Assembly (NCBI GenBank): GCA_030598075.1
Contig: JAUVQP010000051.1
Location: 1-9,110 of the forward strand
DNA: 9,110 bases
Direction: 5' to 3'
Source of the DNA: Miltoncostaeaceae bacterium
GTDB taxonomy: Bacteria > Actinomycetota > Thermoleophilia > Miltoncostaeales > Miltoncostaeaceae
The notes beneath the pieces are model-generated. The model saw only the letters and a list, made by a program, of their open reading frames with translations. It did no database searches and was not told the DNA's origin. The first letter of the stretch is position 1; every line of letters begins with the position of its first letter. The position numbers and the translations under genes were made by a program. Positions 1 to 5,827 of the stretch are shown piece after piece.

Positions 1-64
1 CCCCGATCCCCCTCAAGCCGTGTGCGGCCGCGAGCGGTGTCGCGTCCAGCATGGCGCCCGTCAT
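1..64 (-). CDS. Glycosyltransferase (GT4-like), N-terminal fragment at window edge
   Basis: The first 21 codons of a minus-strand gene are visible before the window ends. The peptide begins MTGAMLDATPLAAAHGLRG and continues with Ile-Gly. A short hydrophobic strand followed by LDATPL and a glycine-containing GLRGIG turn is the usual opening of GT-B fold family 4 glycosyltransferases. The GT4 gene on the other strand (6359-7468) opens in a parallel way with VLVDGRLM and RTGVATY. The ATG at 64 lies 14 nt after the methyltransferase stop, so both are probably in one transcription unit. A second in-frame ATG at 52 is possible. No good Shine-Dalgarno sequence is seen; a GC palindrome occupies that spot. 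Family assignment from 21 residues is an inference, and the donor and acceptor are unknown. Confidence 0.6.
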   Translation of the reverse strand, partial: MTGAMLDATPLAAAHGLRGIG

Positions 65-76
65 GCGGGGCCCCGC
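65..76. repeat. 12-bp perfect palindrome GCGGGGCCCCGC
   Basis: The sequence GCGGGGCCCCGC lies between the methyltransferase stop and the ATG at 64. It covers the place where a ribosome binding site for the glycosyltransferase would sit. With no loop it is more like a protein-binding palindrome than a hairpin, and in DNA this GC-rich it may be chance. Confidence 0.3.
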
Positions 77-78
77 GC

Positions 79-756
79 CTACGCCGTCGCGCGCGGGTCG
101 GGAGCCGCCAGCGCCGAGATCTGGTAAACGAGCAGTTCGCTCGAGAGGCCCCGAGTCAGCCACTCCAGCAGACGTGCCGCAGGACGTACCGGGGGGTGCC
201 CGCGGGAGATCACCTGAAAGCCCGCGCCGCGCAGCGCCGCCTCGAGGTCGTCGGAGGTGAACCAGCGCAGGTGGGTCACGTCGCGATGCCCAGAGTCCGC
301 GTAGCGAAAGCTGCCCCGGATCAGGAGGTCTCGCGCCAGCGAGAAATGACGCGCGTTCGGCACCGAGACGTGCAGGTGCCCGCCGTTCGAGAGGCGCAGT
401 CTGAGCTCCGCCAGCGCCGACCACGGGTCGAGTACGTGCTCCAGCACGTCGTAGCAGCAGATCGTGTCGAACGGGCCCTCCAATTCGGGGAGCGCGTTGT
501 CCAACGTTCGCACGATCACCCTGTCGTACCCCCGCGCCGCCTCGGCCGCGGCCTCCCGGTCCGGCTCGACGCCCGTGATCTCCGCCGCGCCCGCGCCGCG
601 CAGCGGTCCACCCGCGCCGCCCGCGCCGCAGCCCACGTCGAGCACCCGCCCAAGCGGTCGCGGAAGCTGGGCCACGAGCTCCGCACGATCCTGCTCGAAG
701 TAGCCCGCAGGCTTGTCCGAGATGCGCGGTCCCACGGTGGAGTCCACATGCGGCAC
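79..756 (-). CDS. Class I SAM-dependent methyltransferase
   Basis: Predicted cytoplasmic methyltransferase of about 225 residues with a complete Rossmann-type SAM-binding core. Visible motifs: motif I VLDVGCGAGG at about 38-47, the acidic end of strand 2 at GVEPD (62-66), FDTICCYDVLEHVLDPW at about 96-112 (motif II and the DVLEH element), and a SNGGHLHVSVPN segment at about 123-134. The tail RGSFRYADSGHRDVTHLRWF matches the region seen in small-molecule or sugar methyltransferases encoded beside glycosyltransferases. The reading frame stays open upstream to 1089, but that part is Arg-rich and unlike a protein. I therefore placed the start at the GTG at 756; GTG at 747 or 735 are alternatives, and none has a clear ribosome binding site. 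It precedes a GT4 gene by 14 nt, so a role in methylating a glycan is likely but inferred. The fold is confident; the substrate is unknown. Confidence 0.88.
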   Translation of the reverse strand: MPHVDSTVGPRISDKPAGYFEQDRAELVAQLPRPLGRVLDVGCGAGGAGGPLRGAGAAEITGVEPDREAAAEAARGYDRVIVRTLDNALPELEGPFDTICCYDVLEHVLDPWSALAELRLRLSNGGHLHVSVPNARHFSLARDLLIRGSFRYADSGHRDVTHLRWFTSDDLEAALRGAGFQVISRGHPPVRPAARLLEWLTRGLSSELLVYQISALAAPDPRATA

Positions 757-847
757 GGTCCGAGACGATACCGACGCGCGGACGGTGTCGAGGTCGCCCG
801 TCCGCGACGACGACAGGCGCCGGCACACGTGCGGGCTCGGCGCGGCG

Positions 848-865
848 CTCTCAGTGCCCGGTTCC
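848..865 (-). promoter_or_regulatory. Possible ECF-type promoter element upstream of the methyltransferase
   Basis: Read on the minus strand, this is GGAACCGGGCACTGAGAG. It begins with GGAACC, which resembles the AAC-containing -35 box of many ECF sigma factors, and matches 14 of 18 positions of the element upstream of the sigma gene (5161-5178). It lies about 90 nt upstream of the methyltransferase GTG at 756. The -10 side is not similar between the two sites, and GGAACC also occurs inside coding sequence, so chance is possible. Confidence 0.2.
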
Positions 866-1106
866 CCAGCGGGCGGCGACTCTTGCGCGCCGCGCCCGCG
901 CCCGTCTCCGAGGTGCCCGATGCGGATTCGTCGGGCGCGCCGCTGACTCGGACCTCCGCCGCGCCTGCGAGCCCGCCTCCGACGTCGTTCTCTGTGCCTC
1001 TGACGGCGGCGTTGTCGGTGCTGCCCTGGCTCGTGGGCGACGGCACTCCCGCGGCGGGCACGGCCCGGAGAGCAGGCACGTGGCGACAATCCCGATGACC
1101 GGGGGC

Positions 1107-1118
1107 CGTCGTACGACG
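1107..1118. repeat. 12-bp perfect palindrome CGTCGTACGACG
   Basis: CGTCGTACGACG lies 12 nt past the stop codon of the Ig-like protein gene. It has no loop, so it is not a classical terminator hairpin. It could be an operator-like site or chance in GC-rich DNA. Confidence 0.3.
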
Positions 1119-1129
1119 CGCCGACGCTA

Positions 1130-3838
1130 CTACCTCACCGCGACCCGGATGATGCGCGACCGTCCGGGTCGGAGCGGCCAGCCACGCTCCGCGGGAAGGC
1201 GAACGCGCATGGGCACGGTGAGGCCCGACACGCCGAAGCGCCAGGTGAAGGAGAAGCGCCCATCCCGCCGGACGCGGCCGTTGACCACGGGCCGCCAGCG
1301 GTGCCGCATGGGGTCCAGCCACTCGAGCACGATGGTCTTGCGCCGCGATCCGCCGAGGCGCGCCGGAGCGGGCCAGATGCGCCCAAAGATCCGCACGGCC
1401 TGGCCTCGCTGTGCGCTTGCGCGCGACGCCGCCAGCGTGACACGCGGCCGAAGCAACACGCGAATCCGTGCGCTTGCGCGCCGAGGGAGCAGCGTCTTCC
1501 CGGCGGGTGCGCCGACGCGGATGAGCCCGCTTGCCTCGGGCCGAACGCGCACCCGATATCTGCCGTTCGCGCGGGTGCGGGTCGTGCCGATGACCCGTCG
1601 CTTGTAGCCCTGAACGTGGAGGAGCTCTCGTCGCAGCGGTCGACCCGCCCGGTCGCGGAGACGCCCGGTGATCGTCAGCCGCTGGCCTCCCCGCAGCGCC
1701 CGGACGAGGGTGCGACGGCCACGCCGACGCTCGACGCGGGCGCCGGCCACGGAGACCGTGAGCCGGCTTTTGCGAAGACGCGCGAAGCGATCGCGCGCAG
1801 TGCTGCCCGCACCCAGGAGCTCCGCGCCGGTGATCGCCAGTCCGCCGACGGTGGCGGAGGCTACGTTGCCGGATGGATCGCAGACGACCACGCGTACCCG
1901 GTAGGCCCCGGCCGGAAGGCCCGCGACGGGAAGCGCGGCGGAGTGGGTGCCGGCTCCGAGTTCCGCGCTGGCGACCTCGCGCCATGCGCCGTTCGTGCCC
2001 GGACCGCTCACCTGGAGCGACGTCGCGCACGAGCGCAACCGTCCGCCGGCGTCCTGCTGCGTCCAGGTGAGCTTCCAGGGGGGTCCTCCAGCAAGCGCGA
2101 GATCGGTGACCGAGGGGGGAGTGGAGTCGACCGCTGCGCCGATCGAGGCGGTCTCGGAGATATTGCCCGCGCCGTCGTAGACGCGCAGCCGCAGCTGGAG
2201 CGGGCCGTCCGGGAGGCTCGACGCATCCACGCTGAGCCTGCCCGCGCCGGAGGCCGCCGCCTGGTCGGTCATCGTCTGCCAGCTCCCCCCCCTGCGGCGC
2301 TGAACCACCGCGCGGGCGACGCCGGACAAGGCGTCCTGTGCGATCCACGCCACGTCGACGGTGCCGGACGCGCCCGTGGTGAAGCTGACGTTGCTGACCT
2401 CGGGGCTCGTGTTGTCGACGCGGACCGTCATCCTTCGCTCGGCGAAGAGGCTGTTGCCGAGGCCGCCGCCGTTCCGCGCGCGAACCCGCATCAGATGGCT
2501 GCCGTCGGTCAGCCCACCCAGGTCGAGATCGACGTTGTGGGCTCCCGGTCCGGCGTCCGGCGTCGCCAGCCGCAGCCAGCCGCCCGCGGCGCTCCCGTCG
2601 AGCGCAAGGTTGGCCTCGAACTCGGAGGCGCCCAGCCCGAATGCGGCCTGCAGGTTGTCCGACTGCTCGTAGCCGAGGACGAGGCTTCGCACGTGGCCCC
2701 GGGGCGGCGCGCCGAGACTCAGGCTCGGCGCCGTCGTATCCACCGCCACCTGCTGCGGTCCGGCGGCGTAGCCGACGTTGCCGGCGTGGTCGGTGACCCG
2801 AGCGCGCCACGCGTGGAGCCCGTCGGGAACCGTCGAGGTGCGGACGCTTCCGTCGGCGAGCGTCGCAGCCCCCGTCTGCGTAGCGATGGTCGACCAGGCG
2901 CCCCCGGTGGCACCGTCGCCCGCGTCGTTGATCTCGACTTGGGTTTGGGCCACTCCGCTGGTGCCGTCGGTAGGCGCGACCACGAACCTTCCGTAGCCGG
3001 GCGTAGCGGTGTGGGCGGCCGACAGGTTCGAGGCAGACGGTTCGGTGAGGTCGATCGACAGGGTGCCGGTCGCGGTGGCGCCGCCGGTGCCGTCGCCGTC
3101 CGCTTGGACGACGACCCGGTGGACGCCATCGCCCACCGGGACGATGCCCGCGTTCACCGAGTGGGAGCCAGCCCCCGGAAAGCCCCGGTAGTGCAGCTGA
3201 CCACCGATGGTGATGCGCTGCTCGCCGACGCCATCGCCGCCGAAGTTGTCGCTCGTACTCCAACGGATCTCGGAGTGGGTTTGGCTGGTGTTGATCCAGC
3301 CGCCCTGGAGCGACGTGACGCTCACCGTCGGCGGCGTCAGGTCGCGCACGATGATGCGTGGATGATCGATGAAGTATGTGCGCTGGCCCTGCTGTCTCGT
3401 CGAGGTCTGGACGAGCCTCAGATGAACGTTGCAGGTGCCGGCGGCGAGGCCGATGTCGTAGGCCTGACCCCCCGCCGGCGACCGGGGAATGTAGGCGTCC
3501 GGGATCGACCACACCCGCGCCAGATCGGCGAGGACGTCCATCTCCATGTGGCTCGGTGCGGCCGTGCGCAGCGCGCTCCACTTCACCTGGGAGATGACGC
3601 TGCCGGAGACCGGGCACGCCCAGTTCATTTGCCAGGTGGTGCCAGCCAGGGCCGGGTCGAGGCTGCCGGAGCTGATCGTCCACACGTCGTTGCTGACGCC
3701 GGACGCGAACTGCGACCCCGTCGTCCACGTGGGGGAGCTTCCGTACGCGTAGAGGTTGCCCGTGGTCGCGGTCGCCGGTACGGCGGCCGCGAGGAGGACC
3801 GCTCCGGCCACCGGTCCGACGCGGAGGGGGCGGATCAT
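1130..3838 (-). CDS. Large secreted Ig-like repeat protein with Arg-rich C-terminus
   Basis: 902 residues. A Sec-type signal peptide is clear: RPLR, a hydrophobic run (VGPVAGAVLLAAAV) and a probable cleavage site near ATATT at about 22-26. Residues about 27-165 form a unique N-terminal domain with two Cys (75, 136). Ig/FN3-like modules follow, each opening with a D-x-T-x-P linker: DLTPP (166), DLTEP (263), DTTAP (367), DNTSP (475) and DSTPP (571). The last has Cys604 and Cys653. From about 681 two beta-rich domains follow, the first with the GRLRDRAGRPL and ANGRYRVRV pattern of carboxypeptidase-regulatory-like modules. Arginine is about 26% of residues 681-902 against about 6% before. No C-terminal anchor is seen. 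The ATG at 3838 overlaps the sigma stop as ATGA, implying translational coupling; the frame continues upstream but without protein-like character. Likely an extracellular surface-binding or structural protein; function not recognised, and no catalytic domain is visible. Confidence 0.9.
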   Translation of the reverse strand: MIRPLRVGPVAGAVLLAAAVPATATTGNLYAYGSSPTWTTGSQFASGVSNDVWTISSGSLDPALAGTTWQMNWACPVSGSVISQVKWSALRTAAPSHMEMDVLADLARVWSIPDAYIPRSPAGGQAYDIGLAAGTCNVHLRLVQTSTRQQGQRTYFIDHPRIIVRDLTPPTVSVTSLQGGWINTSQTHSEIRWSTSDNFGGDGVGEQRITIGGQLHYRGFPGAGSHSVNAGIVPVGDGVHRVVVQADGDGTGGATATGTLSIDLTEPSASNLSAAHTATPGYGRFVVAPTDGTSGVAQTQVEINDAGDGATGGAWSTIATQTGAATLADGSVRTSTVPDGLHAWRARVTDHAGNVGYAAGPQQVAVDTTAPSLSLGAPPRGHVRSLVLGYEQSDNLQAAFGLGASEFEANLALDGSAAGGWLRLATPDAGPGAHNVDLDLGGLTDGSHLMRVRARNGGGLGNSLFAERRMTVRVDNTSPEVSNVSFTTGASGTVDVAWIAQDALSGVARAVVQRRRGGSWQTMTDQAAASGAGRLSVDASSLPDGPLQLRLRVYDGAGNISETASIGAAVDSTPPSVTDLALAGGPPWKLTWTQQDAGGRLRSCATSLQVSGPGTNGAWREVASAELGAGTHSAALPVAGLPAGAYRVRVVVCDPSGNVASATVGGLAITGAELLGAGSTARDRFARLRKSRLTVSVAGARVERRRGRRTLVRALRGGQRLTITGRLRDRAGRPLRRELLHVQGYKRRVIGTTRTRANGRYRVRVRPEASGLIRVGAPAGKTLLPRRASARIRVLLRPRVTLAASRASAQRGQAVRIFGRIWPAPARLGGSRRKTIVLEWLDPMRHRWRPVVNGRVRRDGRFSFTWRFGVSGLTVPMRVRLPAERGWPLRPGRSRIIRVAVR

Positions 3839-5121
3839 GGCCCGAACTCCAACGCGACGGCCGGCGAAGGTCCGGACGGCGCGACGGCCGGGGAGGGCCA
3901 GGGGCGTGAGGACACGTCCACGGAAACGGCGGGCGGCGTCGCGGCAACTTTCGCCGGGGTGCGAACCGCCGCCGCCTCGCGTCGGGCCGCGGGCCCCTGA
4001 GCCGGCGTTGTCTTCGCCGCGCGCGTCTCTGCCGGGACGCGCGGTCCAGATCGCGGGTCGCGCCCCGACATCGCGAGCGCGGGCTCGGGTCGCAGCACCT
4101 TTGGCGGTTCCCGTTGCGCGGTCGGCGAAGTCGCGCGTCCGCTCCGGTCGGACCCGTCGATGCCGGTCGCCGCCGGAGGCGGTTGCGTATCGACTTTGAC
4201 GGCGTCGACGACAAGGGGGGCCCCCGCGGCGCCGGCGATGGCCACGGTGGCTGCACCAAGCCCGATCTTGGTGGTTGCCGCCGCGTACACGTCGGTGGCG
4301 AGCTGGGCGAGCTGGGCGAGGCGGAAGCTCACGGTGCCGGCGGCGCGCTCCCAGTGGGCGAGCATGGGAGTCGGGTCGGCATCGATCGACTGCTCGGCCG
4401 CGTGGGCGAGCAGGGCCCCCGGCACCAGAGCCCCAAGCCACTCGTGCGACTGGCGCCGGCTGCGGAGGTCTGCGCGGCAGGCCTGGCAATGGCGTATGTG
4501 CCGCCCGAGCTTCCGCTCTTCTCCCCTCGAGGCCTCGCCGGCTCCGACGCGCTCGATGGTGTCGCGAAGACCGTCACACACGTCTCCGCCGGCGAGTCGG
4601 AGCTCCCACGCGTGGAGCGACCGCCGGCCTTCCAGGACGGAGCGCTCGACCTTGCGCCGCGAGTACCCGGTGATGGTGCAGATGGCCTGGTAGCTCGCGC
4701 CCGCCGACTGCAGCATCAGGCAAATGCGCTGAGCCTGGGTCAGGCTGGCGAGCGCGTCTTGGAGGCCGCGTAAGCGCATGCGCCACTCGGCCACGCCTTC
4801 CGGGCTCGGCCCGACGTCCGCGGCCTCGGCGAGTGACTCCCCGACGTCTTCTCCGGGCGCGGGGCCCTCGCGCCGGCGCGTCCTGCTCACCGCGAGCGCC
4901 TCGTGCTTGAGAACCGCGAAGAGCCACGAGAGGAACCGGCGATCCTCGGTGACCGGCGCTCGGGTCAGCGCGACCTCCAAGGCGCGCTGGTAGGCGTCCT
5001 CGGCGTCCTCGACGGAGTCCGTGTATCGCCCGGCAAATCGGATCAGGCCCGGTCCGGACGCCAGGGCCCGACAGACTGCGTGGCGCCGTTCCTCGTCGGT
5101 GGGTTCGGTTGGATCAGCCAT
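3835..5121 (-). CDS. ECF sigma factor fused to anti-sigma-like zinc motif, membrane segment and Pro-rich tail
   Basis: 428 residues from the ATG at 5121; a TTG at 5151 is a weaker alternative start. Sigma region 2 spans about 17-85, with FLSWLFAVLKHEALAVSRTRRR as the 2.3/2.4 segment split here at FLSWLFAVLK (63-72). Sigma region 4 spans about 115-172, with SLTQAQRICLML and an ICTITGYSRRKVERSV helix-turn-helix. After this the chain carries H208-x3-C212-x2-C215, the zinc-binding signature of anti-sigma (ZAS, zf-HC2) domains, with Cys182 nearby. A moderately hydrophobic stretch at about 286-306 is a plausible single membrane helix. The remaining 115 residues are Pro/Ala/Arg-rich and probably disordered. 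No separate anti-sigma gene is adjacent, so the factor is probably controlled in cis. Its stop overlaps the Ig-like protein start (ATGA). ECF groups with C-terminal zinc and membrane extensions are known in actinobacteria; the exact group cannot be assigned here. Confidence 0.9.
   Translation of the reverse strand: MADPTEPTDEERRHAVCRALASGPGLIRFAGRYTDSVEDAEDAYQRALEVALTRAPVTEDRRFLSWLFAVLKHEALAVSRTRRREGPAPGEDVGESLAEAADVGPSPEGVAEWRMRLRGLQDALASLTQAQRICLMLQSAGASYQAICTITGYSRRKVERSVLEGRRSLHAWELRLAGGDVCDGLRDTIERVGAGEASRGEERKLGRHIRHCQACRADLRSRRQSHEWLGALVPGALLAHAAEQSIDADPTPMLAHWERAAGTVSFRLAQLAQLATDVYAAATTKIGLGAATVAIAGAAGAPLVVDAVKVDTQPPPAATGIDGSDRSGRATSPTAQREPPKVLRPEPALAMSGRDPRSGPRVPAETRAAKTTPAQGPAARREAAAVRTPAKVAATPPAVSVDVSSRPWPSPAVAPSGPSPAVALEFGP
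4301..4318. repeat. Two tandem copies of a 9-bp unit inside the sigma gene
   Basis: The unit GAGCTGGGC occurs twice in tandem and encodes the Leu-Ala-Gln repeats LAQLAQLA just before the membrane segment of the sigma protein (residues about 268-275). It is a minor in-frame coding repeat. Confidence 0.5.
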
Positions 5122-5160
5122 CGTGAAGATCGGCAAAACTAGCAGCGCCAAGCGTAGATT

Positions 5161-5178
5161 CGCTCATGGCGCGGTTCC
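5161..5178 (-). promoter_or_regulatory. Candidate ECF-type promoter of the sigma gene
   Basis: On the minus strand this reads GGAACCGCGCCATGAGCG. GGAACC resembles the -35 box recognised by many ECF sigma factors, which contains an AAC core. A -10 box 16 nt further would fall at about 5151-5156 (TACGCT), giving a transcript start roughly 20-25 nt upstream of the ATG at 5121. This spacing is plausible for autoregulation, which is common in the family. No transcript data support it, and the -10 match is not strong. Confidence 0.3.
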
Positions 5179-5189
5179 AGCACCGACAA

Positions 5190-5217
5190 AGAGTGATTGC
5201 CTCACACTCTCTAAGAG
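5190..5217. promoter_or_regulatory. Inverted repeats in the divergent intergenic region
   Basis: AGAGTG (5190-5195) pairs with CACTCT (5205-5210) around a 9-nt loop, and an overlapping palindrome CTCTAAGAG covers 5209-5217. The stretch is much richer in A/T than its surroundings and lies between the divergent sigma and thioesterase genes, just upstream of the GGAACC element. It could be an operator for either gene; no T-run makes it a convincing terminator. Confidence 0.3.
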
Positions 5218-5294
5218 GTTGCCCGACGACGGATTCGCCCCCGTGCCGGCCGCCGACAACGCGCAAAAGTCCGGTGACAGCGGATGATTTCATC

Positions 5295-5301
5295 GAGGTG
5301 G
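5295..5301 (+). promoter_or_regulatory. Ribosome binding site deciding the thioesterase start
   Basis: GAGGTGG ends three bases before the ATG at 5305, with the GAGG core 6 nt from it. This is a good match to the 16S anti-Shine-Dalgarno sequence. It favours the start at 5305 over the ATG at 5338, which has no such sequence. Confidence 0.6.
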
Positions 5302-5304
5302 CCG

Positions 5305-5760
5305 ATGGCTGTGCTCTCCCCGGCTACCCTCGCCGGCATGCCGCCACTTCTTCACCGCCACGACTTCCGGATCGTCATGGCCGAGGTGGACATGGCCCAG
5401 ATCCACTTCATCGCGATGTACCGGTGGATGGACCGTGGCTTCAGCGAGTGGCTCGCCGAGGAGGGTCATCCCTTCACGCGCCTGCTGGAGGAGGGTCCGG
5501 GGATTCCCATCGTGGAGAGCCGGTGCCGATTCCTCGCGCGCGTGCGTCTCGACGACGAGTTGACCCTGCGGACCTGGGTCTCGGGGATCGGCCGCACGTC
5601 GTTTCGCAGTCGACACACCTTTCACCGCGGCTCCGAGCTCGCCGTGGAGGGCGAGTTCGTGCACGTCTGCGTGGATCGTGAGACGCGGGAGACCCAGCCG
5701 GTGCCCGGCTGGTTGCGGGAGGCGGCGTTCCCCGACGATTTCGTGTCGGAGGCCGACTGA
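5305..5760 (+). CDS. Acyl-CoA thioesterase, hotdog fold (4HBT/YbgC-like)
   Basis: 151 residues from the ATG at 5305, or 140 from the ATG at 5338, which fits the usual family N-terminus but lacks a ribosome binding site. The segment HRHDFRIVMAEVDMAQIHF followed by AMYRWMDRG matches the hotdog-fold opening, where the Asp (residue 29) in the AEVD position is the catalytic or substrate-positioning acid in 4-hydroxybenzoyl-CoA and YbgC-type thioesterases. The middle part RCRFLARVRLDDELTLRTWV, then GRTSFRSRHTF and ELAVEGEFVHVCVDRET, gives the expected beta strands, and VPGWLREA is a typical C-terminal end. The length is normal for a single-domain member. It would hydrolyse acyl-CoA thioesters in the cytoplasm; the actual acyl group cannot be told. 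It is divergent from the sigma gene and followed by a strong GC hairpin, so it is probably its own transcription unit. Confidence 0.85.
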   Translation: MAVLSPATLAGMPPLLHRHDFRIVMAEVDMAQIHFIAMYRWMDRGFSEWLAEEGHPFTRLLEEGPGIPIVESRCRFLARVRLDDELTLRTWVSGIGRTSFRSRHTFHRGSELAVEGEFVHVCVDRETRETQPVPGWLREAAFPDDFVSEAD

Positions 5761-5767
5761 CCGCCGC

Positions 5768-5790
5768 GGCCGGGGCGTGGCGCTCCGGCC
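5768..5790 (+). terminator. GC hairpin after the thioesterase gene
   Basis: Bases 5768-5776 (GGCCGGGGC) pair with 5782-5790 (GCTCCGGCC) over nine pairs including one G-T, with a 5-nt loop. It starts 8 nt after the stop codon. Only TT follows, so this would be a terminator without a T-tract, as is common in high-GC actinobacteria. It could instead be an attenuating structure for the downstream genes. Confidence 0.4.
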
Positions 5791-5810
5791 TTGAGGCGTG
5801 ACGGGCGACG

Positions 5811-5825
5811 GGGCCAGACTGGCCC
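5811..5825. promoter_or_regulatory. 15-bp palindrome next to the start of the phosphatase-like gene
   Basis: GGGCCAGACTGGCCC is a perfect inverted repeat with 7-bp arms around a single central base and ends 2 nt before the ATG at 5828. A 1-nt centre cannot loop as a hairpin of full length, so it looks like a binding site for a dimeric regulator. It occupies the ribosome-binding position, where no Shine-Dalgarno sequence is seen, so the mRNA could be leaderless. If the GTG at 5798 is the true start, it would lie inside the gene. Confidence 0.3.
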
Positions 5826-5827
5826 AC

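Larger units (their letters stand above)
757..1129. other. Intergenic gap of about 370 bases, no convincing gene
   Basis: This stretch separates the Ig-like protein stop from the methyltransferase start, both on the minus strand. Minus-strand frames stay open but are mostly Arg-rich. One frame has a Gly/Ser/Ala/Thr-rich, protein-like run over about 1050-880, then loses that character, while another frame looks more natural from about 880 down to 757. No recognisable domain is present. The region contains a perfect palindrome CGTCGTACGACG at 1107-1118 and a GGAACC element at 860-865 (read on the minus strand). It may carry the promoter of the methyltransferase–glycosyltransferase pair. Confidence 0.5.

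Noticed and set aside
1048..1058. CCCGCGGCGGG palindrome in the gap as a terminator
   Set aside because: One-base centre, no T-run, and such GC palindromes are expected by chance in this composition.
22..1098. Plus-strand open frame over the left methyltransferase
   Set aside because: Antisense to the methyltransferase motifs; Arg-rich and without domain pattern.
1091..1103. CCCG/CGGG hairpin after the Ig-like gene as a terminator
   Set aside because: Only four pairs and no T-tract; too weak to call.
1301..4000. Long plus-strand open frame of about 900 codons opposite the Ig-like protein
   Set aside because: It is fully antisense to a well-supported gene, is rich in Arg/Ala/Gly, has no recognisable domain, and is explained by high G/C at third codon positions.
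516..4259. Minus-strand open frame of about 1250 codons overlapping the Ig-like protein and the methyltransferase
   Set aside because: It is a shadow frame with extreme Arg/Pro content. The true proteins in the other frame have a signal peptide and clear repeats.
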